Shown here in pieces: positions 38,371 to 51,304 of a DNA stretch of 64,000 nt. The stretch spans positions 32,955,000 to 33,018,999 of the forward strand of contig OY282607.1 of assembly GCA_958298945.1 (NCBI GenBank), read 5' to 3'. A program made the position numbers and the translations under genes. The DNA is from Atherix ibis. Lineage: Eukaryota > Arthropoda > Insecta > Diptera > Athericidae. The number at the start of each line of letters is the position of its first letter. Position 1 is the first letter of the stretch. The notes beneath the pieces were generated by a model. That model was given only the letters and a program-made list of their open reading frames with translations, was not told the DNA's origin and did not search any database.

Positions 38371-38560
38371 GAGCGGTTCGAAAAGTTATCGGCCTAAGTT
38401 TTATTGGTGCTGTTATCGAAATGAATTTGATTAGTTAAGTAAGCACAACTATCACATCTATCATTATTTAAAGAAGGAAACTAAATAGCGAGCCGGTATC
38501 AAATTCTTTGTGAAAGCTTACGGGCAGTTTAATAAAAAATATCACAAAAGCACAGAAGAT
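38371..38560 (+). mobile_element. possible mariner 5' end
   Basis: The sequence GAGCGGTTCGAAAAGTTATC followed by GGCCTAAG resembles a mariner-family terminal repeat, and about 110 bp downstream a frame reads RAGIKFFVKAYGQ, similar to the start YRAVIKFFVKxGK of some mariner transposases. Homology then fades. No 3' end was found. Confidence 0.38.
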
Positions 38561-38564
38561 TATT

Positions 38565-41185
38565 ATATTCTAATATAATATCAAAATTGACATCCGAAAA
38601 AAAACCAAAGGGACAATGTGAAGAACTGGAGGGATATATGCCGAAAATAGTGGTGATCTTGTTCTTAAATGATCATATTTAGCCGTGACGCTCTCGTGAC
38701 CCTTACAACTTACCTGCCTTATCGACAAAACGTGGTAAGTATACAGTAGGGAGGAGATAGTTAAAAACAAATGCTTTCTATTTCTTCCTATTTATATAAT
38801 AATTTATTTTTCTGTCTATGTTTATTTACAAAGGGCCAACAGCAAAAACTCAACTTAAACTTAATGGTCGTACAACGCTATTGACTTACACAAATTGACT
38901 TCGAAAAATCGCTTCTACCCTTTGTATTATCTGAAAAATTATTCTTTAATTTATATCTTTTCGTTCACTAAAAAAAAAAAAATTTCTCATTCTCACCATA
39001 CAGACGATAGGAGAGCAAAACTGTGCGGCTAAGCTCAAACTACAGGTATCTCGGATGGATCAACTTTTGACACATAATTAAATAATTTTACTGTGAAACA
39101 AAATCATCCAAGCTAGAATTTCAAAGGAACTCCGACTTGAAAAATTAAATAATTAAATTAAAAGCAACCATAGAGAGATCATCATAGTCTTAGAATCTTG
39201 CTTACAAAAATAATATCTATTCATGTCCCCATTCATGTATCTAAGAATTTTCCATGTTTTTTCAACTCAAAACATTTTTACTTTCAATATTATTTTTTTA
39301 TATTCTAACAAATAAAAACTTTTTCTCAAATATCTAAAAAAAAAAATAATTCATTGAATAGGTACTGTAACAATTCATTAGTATCATAATTAACAATTTT
39401 GACTTATATCTAATAAGGACATCAGAATGTTGACAGACTATGTACCAGACGGTTAATGAAGTTAATAACATAAGCCAGAACTGAAATTAGTATAACACCT
39501 CAAACGCTATATTTCAGAAAATTAGGTAAGCCAATTAAAGTAACGTCAGGTTATTAGAATATCTCGGATATGCACAACATTGCATAGTTGGAATCTTACT
39601 GCATTTAGCAAGACAACCATTTTATCAAAGATTATAAAATGAAATTGTTTAAGTCAATCAAATGTATATTTCTGAGCGCAAGGATATCTTTTAGATGATT
39701 TGATGCTGAATTCGTGCATTGCTGTTCACTTTGCTTTGATAATCGGATATACTTGAAACGCGTTATTTTAATGAAACTTACTTTTTCACTATTCAAACAT
39801 AAACTAACAGGGAAAATGTGCAAGCATAGCTAAATGCATACCCTACAATAATAGAGAATAATAATATAAGACACAGTGTGGTAAGATAGTTAAGAACTAA
39901 TGTATAGAGCAAGTAACAAATTCTAATTATTTATAAACGACAACATACGTAGAAAAGCTCTACTATTGCTCCACTATCGAATCCACTATCGGAATAATTA
40001 ACATTACATGATTGCATCGGATTCGATGATTTTAGCACTGAAACGTGCTCCAGAAAATTCACCAAATCGCTTAGTCTGCAGTTTCCTTATCGACTGTACT
40101 GTGCTGACAATAGATTTCGGAAGGGTGGCTAGCATAATAGTTTTCTCCTTAGTTGTTGGGAGAAGCACATTGCAATCAGAAATGTTCCATAATATTTGGG
40201 TGGTCTACCAATATTACACAGGAAGAAATTACAGTTTACGTAGTACTAATGAATAGCGTTAAAACTGAAGGTGCCCAACACCGGAAATGAGTTGAACCAA
40301 AAATCGAAACTTCTACTCGCAGTAGACAAGACTCTGTTCTTATATCCTTACTTCTACACGTCAGCCATAATCTTGTTTCTCTTTGGAAGCTAACCAAATC
40401 ACAGACTTTATAGTAGAATCGACTTGCCTCTGGCAAATAGATGAACTTGTCTGCTTTCGAATTGCTAATGAACCAGAAAATGTAACGCTACGACCTGCAT
40501 TATCCAGTCTGCAATTAGAGAAAAGCGCTTGACAATCAAGGAAATCGCTTGCTAGTATCTAATTTATCATAATTTACCTTCTTGAAATTTCATATTTACT
40601 AATTAGGATTTCGCTTACTAATCGAATCAATTCTAGTATTTAATAGATAGATTTGTGAATTAAAGAATATCTACAATTTACTTCCAATTAATTACAAAAG
40701 CTTATATCTATATATTTATTATATCTGGAAGGTAATACATTTTATTAAATATCATTTTTTGGCACTTAAATGCTTCAAATAAAATAATTAAGAGAATAGA
40801 ATTGTGCAATTGGTTAAACATCAAATCAGTTGTACTTTAGATTTACACAGATTCGAAGAAATGAAAATATTTTTTTAAAAAACAATTCTATAAAAAAATG
40901 TTCTCAATTTTTAGAGTTATAAACTCATGTTAGTGACGTTAAATCCAACCGATAGATACTTTCTTTGATTCAGAAATTTGAATATATCCAAAACGGGAAC
41001 TAATTTTTTGTTTACATATAACTAAAGTCACTGACCACTAACTACATCAAATCAGGTCAGTAATCAAGTTGAATGATGGGCCTTATAAAAAATATCTAAA
41101 GATCTCGATTCCTTCTTGAATTGCGGATTTCTTCTCCACAAAGACTGTATGTGAGTTTCTGTTAAAGGTACAATATAAGTTTCAA
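38565..41185. other. no recognised gene
   Basis: AT-rich apart from a pocket at 40000-40540 with open frames on both strands (+40008-40256, -40236-40436). No domain was recognised in them. Confidence 0.4.
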
Positions 41186-41189
41186 CATC

Positions 41190-42034
41190 TTCAGGTAATA
41201 AAAAGCGTATTAAATGAAATTGAGTTTCTTAGTGCATTAAGGAAAATAGAATAGCGAACTTTGGAGAAACGATTCACTATAAAATTAACTGTTTTGGAGC
41301 AGCGATTTTTACCATAAAAAAATTTACGAATTTGACTTACGACAAGTCGCAATGGGTCTGAGAAGACCATTTCTTATCACAAGCACAAGTTTTCGGTTGC
41401 ATAAAAGATTTTTGGAAGGCCCAGAAGTTTTGGACGAAGATCGTTGCTCAGATGAATCTTTCTTCAAAATAGAAAACTGATAAGAATATGGAACGAGTTG
41501 GGGCTCTTGTAATTGCAGACCGTCCAGTGATATTACAGTTCATGAATACAGAGTAAGGCGTTTATGTGTAGAATAAGGGTTCGTCGCGTCAGATCAAACA
41601 TTGCAAATAATTGGATGTATAGGACACTATTTTAAACAGGATAACATAGAGTATCACTCAAAAATGGCAGATAAACGTTGCTCAGGGACACCTTCAACAG
41701 TGGGAACTTATGAAAATGCCTTATATTTCCATCATTTTATGCTTCATTAGATTTTCGCTCAAAATTTGGGAATGAGGAGAGTTTGGTGCCAAAAAAAACT
41801 AATATTTCTGAGCAGAACTTCAAAAGCAGAAACTTTTTTGGTGCCAAAAAACTTCTGAGCAGAACAACAATGGGAAGAAGATTTGATAATGACCTCATTT
41901 ACCTGATTCCCGTCCAAGTCATGAAGCGACATCATTTTGGTACTATCCAAAAGTGTGTAACCAAGGAGTTGAAGACGATTCCAGGAAGTGAAGATACAAA
42001 TAGTAACAAAATCGTTTCCGTTAATTCAATTTAA
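41190..42034 (+). pseudogene. mariner transposase relic, catalytic core missing
   Basis: Plus-strand pieces fit a mariner-type transposase: FRLHKRFLEGPEVLDEDRCS (compare RVFEWHKRFxEGREdVeDDxRSGRPS), then NMERVGALVIADRP (compare ENVERVRxLVxxDRRLTV), much later LGMRRV and a C-terminal end HFGTIQKCVTKELKTIP (compare xVTxxLxxIPxxxF). The HDN and SPDxAPxD catalytic blocks are absent. Around 41783-41868 a block with GGTGCCAAAAAA and TCTGAGCAGAAC is duplicated imperfectly at a spacing of about 45-50 bp. Stops and frameshifts throughout. Confidence 0.62.
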
Positions 42035-42039
42035 AAATA

Positions 42040-45000
42040 AAACTAGTTTCATTACTTAAAAAAATATTTGTTTATGTTTGAAAAAACTAAAATTAAATAA
42101 AGAAATGCTTTTTTACAAAAAAAAAAAACCAAATACAATACGACTAAGGTTTCAATATTAGAATAAGATATTAAAATTGAAAGGAATAAGAAATTTATCA
42201 AAGAATTTAAATTCTTACTAGCTGGTAATCCTATATTAAATCGTAAATCCGAAATTCTTATCAGCATTCAGCTACTAACACCTCATCAAAATGTGCCTGT
42301 AAGAGTCATTAAATCCTGTTTCAGTCATTCTAATAGCATTCTTTATTCTAAAGCTCAGATAATTTTTATATGGTATTATTTAGTGGTGTTAGGGTTCAAT
42401 ACCCTCCTTTTTATTGTTAAAGCATTTTAGGGCGTTGGAAAATATAACAAAAGCTTTATCGAACAGAAGAATGAGAAAAAATTGAATATATAAACGCAAA
42501 AATAAAAAATCATCAAATTCATATAAACCAAAATTTCTCACCACAATGATGTTTCATTGATTATTCATCTGGGACAACAGCCATAATGTTAAAGGACGTA
42601 AGCTCAGAGACAAGACTCTTTTAAGAACGTGCCCAATGGAATCGACAATGAAAATAGGCATTGCGGCTGTTAAAAAGGGAAAACTTAACTGAAGAGGGAA
42701 AAAATTATAACAAAAACAATATGAAGATAATAAATGGGAGGTTCGAGGAATTCTAACTCGATTCCTTTTTAACATTATTTTGTATTATCACAAAGGAATA
42801 CGTAAGATACACATGTTTTGTGGTTTTTTCGTATATTCGAAATTCTGAAAAGGAATTTGAACACCCAAAGGCTCCCACCACCGGATATTCTACTCTTATA
42901 AAAATATAAAACGTATCAGCATAGTTGGTATTTTATAGAATATCCTTGTTAATATGGTAGATGGAGTTTTTAAATTTTTGGTAAAAGCATATTCCAAAAA
43001 TAATATTAAAATGAGAATACCACTAGCCAATCCTTAAAAAAAATCCCTCATATCTAACATCTTCTTATATAGGATAAAGTTCTAAGGAAATATGATGGTA
43101 TGGTTTCTAACCGTGGCATAGGCTTATTTTGATAATGATTTAGAGGGCATACTACATTGCGAATGGAATAGTAATGAAATCAAAAGAAGCATAATAAAAA
43201 GTAGTCCAACCCAACTGTGGGCAATGTTTTTCCTTTTATTATTTGTTTTTTTTTTGGTAAAAGGATATGCTAGTATCATGCTTATTTTTGTATTCTTCTC
43301 TCCGTATACATTGAATGTTTTCTTTTACTTTCGATATCTCAAAAGGGAAATGTAAGATAAAACACCATTCCCAACCCAATAGACCATCAAGGAAAACTTC
43401 CGAAAATATTCCATTCTTTTTTGCCTATTCTTATTAGATATCGACAACTCAAACACCATGGAAGAAATTTGATGTAGCGTGCAAAATTTTAATCTGAAAA
43501 ATTATATCCTCCTCACCTCAAAATCAATTTATTATGCTATTGTTAACGTTCGCATAAATTTTCTGCATTTATTTTTTTTTTGGGGTAAAACTTCAATGAC
43601 TCTCATATGATGTGGTTAGAGTTGACTCCATTCTCGCAATAATCCATTAGAATATGTTAATTTTAATAAGAAACTTTAAAAGTTTAATGTCAAAAAGCTT
43701 TAGGTGAAAATATTTTGAAAAATGATCGAAACAACAAAGCTGATAAATCTTATCGTTGATCTGATTTTGAAAATGTTCCTTTTGAATATTTTCCAACTAA
43801 AATGAAAGGAAAATGTAAAAAAAAATTGAAGGCGTTCTTATAAACTTTTTGAATCATAAATCAAAATTTAAAAGATTTGCAACGTTTTCGTTTTATTTTA
43901 CACACGAATTTAATCTTAAAGGAAGAATAATAATCTCGGAAAAGAAATCTTTATGTTTACCGCAATCGTATTATAAGATGGTCAAAGTTTTGGTAATATT
44001 GATAAGCTCCTGATAACGCGTTTTACTAATACTAATATTTATCTTAATTAATTTTTTATTTAACAATAAAATCAATTAATTTCATAACTTTTCGCATTAA
44101 TAAAAAAACTTCGACAAAAAAATCTCATCAATAAATGTTGATACTCGTATTTACACAATAATTCAAATTTGGATATTTTTGTTATCACAAGGAGAAACGT
44201 AAGAAAATATTAAAGTTTCGAATACTTATTTTATGATCCTATATTCTACGTGCATATTGTATGATGCTTAGGGAAATTGCATTTTCTTTTATAAAAGAAA
44301 ATCCAAAGTTTTAATACGCAAATATTTTTATATATAAAAAGCTTAAAAAATTGTTTACGTTTTTAACATCTAATAAAAATCAATGGGTGAGTATGGATAT
44401 ATGATAGAAATCTGGAAAATTCTTATAAGAAAACAACATGAAAGAATATGCATTGAAGACAATTTCACCCTAAACATATAACAACCCCACATATCATCCT
44501 CTTTTGACATATTTCGTGTCTGCCTTCTTGAAAATTATCCCCCTAAGCTTGTGAAGGTTTTGGATATGCAACAAACACATACGAGTAGATATTAGAAAAA
44601 GAAACCCCAAAAATCTCATTTAGTCAAGCTAAAAGTCTCATATCCGCCAGATTTTACGATCAACTTTGCGGTATTTTATACGATATTCGCTAGTACAAAC
44701 AAGTATAGTAGCACGTCTCAAATATAATAATAAGAGTCTGAATTTATTGCAAAAGTCTTTTCAAAATATCTAAAGGCTTTCGGCATTCTTTCTATAACCT
44801 GTAATAGCAGACAGGAAAAATAACAGTCACGATAGTCAAATGGCAAGTCAAGTGAAAATTAACCACCGACTGCAATGACGAACATTTGCTAATATTTTAT
44901 TAAAGCTAAAAAAAAATATTTGAAAGGTAAACATAATGGCACCATGATACAGAATTTCTGAAAGAATTCATAGGAACAGAACGTAGTGCTCATATTACTT

Positions 45001-45535
45001 AATAATACATAATAAAATAATGCATCCTTTCTAGGCTGTGTTACTTTGACAAAAATAAAAACTTCTGACGAAAATGTACACTAGCGTTACGACTATGCAC
45101 TCTCACAATGATAGTTGAATAGATGGCCTGGTTTTATGCAAGCCACCCTAATTTTCTGCTACTTTGACTAAAATTACTCTTATAATGGAGCACGTTATAG
45201 ACACTTCCAATAATCTTTTGTACAAAAAAGTCAATAATCTATAGAAAATGTTGGTTTTTCCCCAACCACATTTTTTGATTGAAAAAAAAAAAATTAATAA
45301 GCAAAGAAAAAATAAAGAAACTATTATGATTTAGAATAAATTATTTGCGTTAGTGACGTAGGGTGAGAGGAAAAGAACGCAAATAGAGCATCACCAATTA
45401 CGCAGGATTCTAAGAATACTTTTTTGCTTGCATCCTGAGATTTATATAATTCGCTTTAATTAATTTTTAACTAAAGAAAATTAGAAAATCATCAAAATAA
45501 TCTCAAAAATTTATTTCAAATTATATTTAAGATAA
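42040..45535. other. AT-rich stretch, no recognised gene
   Basis: No protein or RNA gene was identified. Contains a perfect 22-bp palindrome at 44281-44302 (ATTTTCTTTTA and its complement, no spacer), simple enough to arise by chance in such AT-rich DNA. Confidence 0.5.
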
Positions 45536-45540
45536 TAAAG

Positions 45541-46400
45541 CACCATGGACTACTCTGGAAACTCAAGAGCTTCCTCCCCTACACATACTTCCTCATTTTT
45601 AAATCATATCTTTTCTAACATCATTTCCAAGTAACCGTTAATACTGATTACTGTAAAATGTCCCATATCATGAGCTGGTGTTCCTCAAAGAAGTGTCATT
45701 GGTCCATTACTATACAATATTTATACCTTTAATATCGAAACTTATCCCAAAACTACAACTTTTACCCATGCCGACGACACTACTATTCAGGCTTGCCACA
45801 CAAATATTCAAATAGGTCCTAGTAGCTAACAATCTCAAATCAAAAATTTCTAAGACTGGCTTACGAGATGAAGAGTAAAATTAAATGAGCAGAAAAGTAT
45901 TCATATTACGAGTACCTTAACCCTTTGCTAAAATCCACAAATCCCCACATATATTAATGGCGACAACATTCCACAAAAAAAGAACGCTACCTGGACTAAA
46001 TTTAGACAAACGAATTACTTGGAACCCATATACGATATTAAAAAGACTTGAACTTAATAGACGTAACCTAGCATTTCTTAGACTTCTACTGAACAACCGA
46101 TCAAAACTGATGTTAAAGATCAAACTTTTAATTTACAACACAATTTTAAAACCATTGTAAACGTACGGTATTGCACTTTGGGGTTCGACCAAGGCTTCCA
46201 ATTCCTATTGCATCCAATCCCTTCAATCCAAAATCCTCTGTAAAATCGTTGAATAGGACAGTTTTCCACTATTACCTTTCCTCCTTGATACCAACTTACT
46301 TCCACGGAAATTATTCGCCACCTACTACCCCATTCGAGTAATTTTTAACACCTACAACGCCATTCGAGTAATGGGCGAATCATTGCCTCAGCTTTAATAT
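45541..46400 (+). pseudogene. jockey-like ORF2 fragment, copy 1
   Basis: 5'-truncated copy starting inside the RT domain. The plus strand reads HHGLLWKLKSFLP (compare DRVWHxGLLxKLK), YFLIFKSYL, VTVNTDYCKMSHIMSW, ITIQYLYL (the LLYxxYTxDIP strand, shifted), HADDTTIQACHTNIQI near 45765 (the FADDTAI active site; here the ADD is preserved as Ala-Asp-Asp), then NATYLGLNLDKRITWNPY with RLELNRRNLAFLRLLLNNRS, KIKLLIYNTILKP, TYGIALWGSTKASNS, CIQSLQSKILCKIVE. Several frame changes and stops. It is clearly the same family as the minus-strand copy at 59153-62338: the two align at the DNA level over the shared 650 bp. A 24-bp block (46319-46342 and 46349-46372) is tandemly duplicated near its end. Confidence 0.9.
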
Positions 46401-46404
46401 TTAT

Positions 46405-49400
46405 GCTTGAGTCTTCGGATAGGAAATAGAAATAGTTCGATCATATCCTCGAACCCTCTAACAATTTTTGAGCAATGATTACAGGTAAAGTTTGTCCAAC
46501 CAAATTTTGTTTGGGCTACGATTTTTATTCTTCATCCATTTGACATTTGTTTCGTTTTCATGAACGATTTTCTATTGTTTTTTTTTTGCATTTTGCAATC
46601 CAAAATATTTGGCAATCATGGGAAAGCTAAAAAATATAATTGAACATAAAAAAAACGATAAATATATTTAAAAAAAGAAAAAAAATGGTCTTTTAGAAAC
46701 AACGTACGCTAATGTCTAGACTGGGCAGTTCAACGTCACTGCCATTATTGGACAATATATTTTGCAAGATCTTTTTTGTACACACGACCGATAAACAATT
46801 CTTAATACACAAACCTTGTTAACATAAATCATACTGCCAAATATCAAAATTATAATAATGTTCGCCCTACAAAACACAAAGTTCGTATAAAAAGCTTCAT
46901 TAGGGCTGTGTGTTCGAGTTCGTTGCCTAACATTTGAGGCGATTAAACCAGCCGAGCATATCTCCATATTCTGTTCGTCTCGAACATGTTTGATCGAGGG
47001 AACGGTATTCGACCAACATGTGCGAAAATATATTACACCTCCCGCACCGAAAGAGTGGACGATTTTTCCTGAAATTCGAGTATTTTTCGAATGATGTATC
47101 TTAGGTTAACATTTCCCTAAGATCATCCGTTACACGATCAATTTTACCGTTTACTCAACGAAGCGTCGGTCTAATTTGGAATTTTCCACTGGCTTTGTTT
47201 CAAAATACAGCAAAATTAGGTGAGAAACCAAGTTTCGTTGGCTTGTGCGTTGCCAAATTTACTTATAGTCAAATTTACTTAAATCGCCGTAACTAAAGCC
47301 AATGCTATCATAATAAAATTATTTAAAAAAATTAACACCCACACGTCAAAAATAGTATGTAGCTTAGGTAAAATTTTATTTGTTGTAGAATTATTTGAAA
47401 AATATATTCATATTTTCCAAGAATACATTTTATTAAATTGGAATGAATTGAATGCTAATGAAAGTGGCTTTAAACAGACTTCGTTTGATATTTTCGAAAC
47501 CAATTATGATTTATGCTAAAAAAAAAGAGAAAAGAAAGCGCCGGAAAATCTGTTTATCGAGACACACCCCTAACCTATTATATAGCCGTTTTGTGGGTTA
47601 ACTATGACTATGAGCTCTTATAAAATTTACCATACTATTTTTCAATCATCCCCCTTATTTTGTGTGAAAAGATATGGAAAGTGTGTAATCTGTGCACGTG
47701 TGGGTCTATGTGTATAAATGAGTGTATACCCACCCACTGCAGAAATACGTCAAGCATGGTGCCTTTCAATTTCAATTCGTTGCAAAATTATTTTCTTGAA
47801 GAGTTTTCCTTTGCACTCGAGAGTCGATTAGGATATTCGATATTCCTTTTCTTGGCAATCTTGCATCCGTGTTTACTCCGTTTAGTAACTTAACGTTTTG
47901 TGTATTTTTTTTCAAATATTTTTTCTTATTGCGTCTACTTAAGAAAGTCAGGCAGCTATCGTCGTAGTTGACTTGTCGCTAAAATACAGTCAAAAGCTTT
48001 TAAAATTCCATCAGCACTTACCAAACGAGACAGATAAGGTACATCTTCTAAATGTGGACCAAGAGTTGATAAGGGGAGCAAATAGAACAGGCTATTACTG
48101 TTTGGAAAAGTTGCAACAACGTAAGAGCTTTTCCGCATTTTCACTTTACCTTTTTTTTTATTTTCATTTCACATTTTCATACATTTTATTTTCTCTCACT
48201 TAGTCGTATTCCTTTTATTTAAACTTCATAGGAGATTTTATTTATTTTTTCTTCTCTTTTTTCATATATTTTTACGACCGACTTATATTACTTAGTTTGA
48301 CACTCTTTAGTATTTTGAGGCTTTTAACTAACTAACCTAATACTATTACGGGACATGAGAAATTTTCGGCAATTTTTTTAAATACAAATAGTAACATGCT
48401 CTTCGTATCCTTTTTTGTTTTAATATATTATAAGTATTTTTTTAGATAAATTTGATTTTTAGATGTTCCGCAAATAAATATTATCAGATTATAATTTTTG
48501 TGTTAAAATGCATCTTTTAATCGAAATTTAGTTGTTTTGATATTATTTGTGTTTTTTTTTTTATGATTTTAAGAATATTTTTAATCGAAGAGTCACTGCA
48601 AATCGGGTACACAGTAAATATCTACAATATTTATAATTTCATAAAAGTTAAGAAAATATTGACAGTCAATATGCATGAAGAGTTATAAGCAAACAATATA
48701 TTGTATAAATAAGCAAACAATTATTTAATGAAAAATATTCTTATTATTTTGTAAGCATTTTTGCTTAAAGTAAAAAATTCAAAAAGTCCGAAATTTAAAT
48801 CCTATTCATATGAATTGAAATCATTAAAAGTTTTGCGCATCGATTATATAAAAATACATAAGATATATGGTAATGGAAAATAGTTTTTGTACTTTAAAAT
48901 AGAAAAATATTCTTTTGGATTTATTTCCTCTATAGTCGATGAGTTCTTGGAAAAAACTTTTTTATTACTTGAGGATCTATTGAAGAATATTAACGAATAT
49001 ATGTACATACTTGCATATAAATTCACTTATCGCTATACTCGTACAATATTCGGTTTAGCCAACTATGAATAGTTCGAATATTGTATTATTCATGGTTATT
49101 ATAATTCGAAAATCCTAGACGAAGAATGCTGTTATTTTCATTTTAATACCACATTTTCTTCTCAATTTTCAAATGTATTGCATAACTTATACAAGCACTT
49201 AAAATAGCCTGAAGACATCACTTGTATTGTCAAGTATGGTAAAAAAAATTCAAACGGAATATTGTCTGATTTCGATAAAACTAATTCCTCTCTCCTCAAA
49301 GAGTTAGCATCGATATACTTTCGTCATTGTATTAAGGAACAATCAATGTAATCCTTGCAATAATGGAATATTAAATTTAAGTTCTTCGATCTAAGAAAAC

Positions 49401-49955
49401 TTAAATGAATTGATCAAATGGAACATTCTATATGGACTTTATGAAAACGGCTTCGAAAATTCTATTCCATACGACATTGCATGCACTTGTTATATTTCAC
49501 AAAGTTGTAAGGATATTGACTAGTTCATATGATGGATATGTCAAGACCTATTTTAATACTCGTAGGTCGCATACAGCAAATTAAGTAGACATTACTTGTT
49601 TTTATGTAAAGTATGTAGGACATAAGCCAGGAGCTATGATGCAGTGTCATACCCATGAGACAACTTGGTAACGCGGAAGGGTATGAGTTAGATGAATTAG
49701 GTGATTTGTTATTTGATTTAAAAAAGTGGACTTGGAAAGGGAATTGGGGGATCTAGAAACTTCATAATAGAGGGAATCTCATTTGAAAAGAAATATTGGG
49801 TAAGGTGACTTTCCGTTAGAAGATGACTGATAGTGGGTTGACCGTCACAGAATTGGCTGATGGAAAGTGGGTGGTTTCCAGAAAAGAAATTATGCGTGAG
49901 AGCAGAATATCTTATTCAATTTCTGATCAGTTTCCATTCCTAAAATTTTGGTAAT
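46405..49955. other. no recognised gene
   Basis: Two less AT-rich pockets stand out: 46700-47220 and 47640-48130. The second has open frames on both strands (for example minus 47956-48144, with PNSNSLFYLLPLSTLGPH). Neither matches a family I know, and no splice structure is convincing. The rest is AT-rich. Confidence 0.4.
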
Positions 49956-49959
49956 ATTA

Positions 49960-51300
49960 TCAAGTAGATTGGTTGGCCAATATATTGGAAAAAAACTTCT
50001 CCCTACTTGTCCAGTCCGTGTATCTACAAATAGCTAAAGATATCATTTGAAACTTGGTTAGTAAATGCCGCAAGTTGGGAGCTGCTGTAAACACTTGGCG
50101 GAAATGGGTTTCTCCCGCCAGTTGATCGGTGTACTCGTTGCCCAAAATTCTCACATTACCTGAAACCTACCGCAATTTGACACTTCTGTTGTTAAGCAGA
50201 AAATATTGAATATTGTTGAGAACCGGACCACTCGATGAGGTACGGATAGGTTCCAGGAGTGCATGGCCGTCACTGAAGATGAACATATTTCGATGATTGG
50301 TAGTGCAAATTTCTAACTCTACCGCCCTTTTGATTACTTACAGAATACAATAATATTAAGCTGCCCTGAAAAGAAATATTTCACAATAATGTTCATGGAT
50401 GTAAGAGCCATCTTACTTAAAGACGTGATGGAAAATACAAAGTAATTTTTGAGTCCTTACAACTGCTCAAAAAAAAGTTTCTGGTAGAAGAACAGATCAG
50501 TATTTACCTATTTCTCTCCACTCTGCTTTTCATACCATAATTTCTAGTCAAGGTGATGGAAAGTGTAACAGTTGGGCTTGCGAGTAGATACAATAAGTAA
50601 AATGTTGAGACCCAGTGTCACAAGTGTCAAATTTCTGGATTGTCTAGAACAAATATGATTATTTTAAGTGTTTTTAATAGCAGTTACTGAATCGTTCCTT
50701 TTAGACCAGTCATCAACAATAGAAATTCAATTCTGGACTTTAGGAAGCGTATTGTGAGAGGAGTCAGAGGCAATTAGAATGAAAAGATTATCGGTATAAA
50801 GATTATGACAAATCGGCAAAAGAGGAGGCGATAGGGGTATTAAAGAGGGATGAAGAAGTAGGAGATCTCTGTAGAGTAGCAATTTCATTTCTGCGTTTGG
50901 ATGAGAACAACCATTTGCCTGGAATGTGAAGGTTATTCCTGGACCATACCAGAATTAACATCCCATTTAGCAAATTTGATCAAGATTCAGTGTAGGTAAA
51001 TGCACTTTTATGCCTTTTCAAAATCAAGTAATAAACCAATACATACTGTAGCTTTTTAAGTACTATCAAAGTACTCTTATCTGGCCTGTACATATATTGA
51101 GAGAAATGGACGAGACGGTGAACTTTTTGGCAAGAATGTGGTCTAGTATTTTTGAAAGAATCTGTTTCAGAATCTAAAAAATGTAACGCAAGAGTAAAAT
51201 CTTTCTGAAACTGGATAGATAGGTTGGAATCTAAACTGCAACTTCTCAACAGTTTGCAAATGTACATTTTTCTAGTAATTTGATCGAAGATGTTAACAAT
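49960..51300 (-). pseudogene. I/LOA-like non-LTR element: RT and RNase H relic
   Basis: Minus-strand ORF2 of a non-LTR retrotransposon that carries an RNase H domain. From 51300 down: pieces of the RT fingers near 51000-51150, then SPTSSSLFNTPIASSFADLS near 50850 (compare GxPLSPLLFNIYIASL), LYTDNLFILIASDSSHNTLP near 50800 (the YADDLFILI active site, with the second Asp changed to Asn), ISIVDDWSKRNDSV. Downstream, from about 50330: AVELEICTTNHRNMFIFSDG with HALLEPI (compare SDSLSALxAI), then VKLR-stop-VSGNVRILGNEYTDQLAGE near 50100-50170, matching the RNase H motif WVPGHVGIxGNExADxLA with His changed to Asn. Clade I or LOA is suggested by the RNase H; I cannot separate them by eye. Confidence 0.72.
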
Positions 51301-51304
51301 CTGA

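Noticed and set aside
44281..44302. Perfect 22-bp palindrome
   Set aside because: It is made only of A/T-rich sequence (TTTTCTTTTATAAAAGAAAA core) and can arise by chance in this composition.
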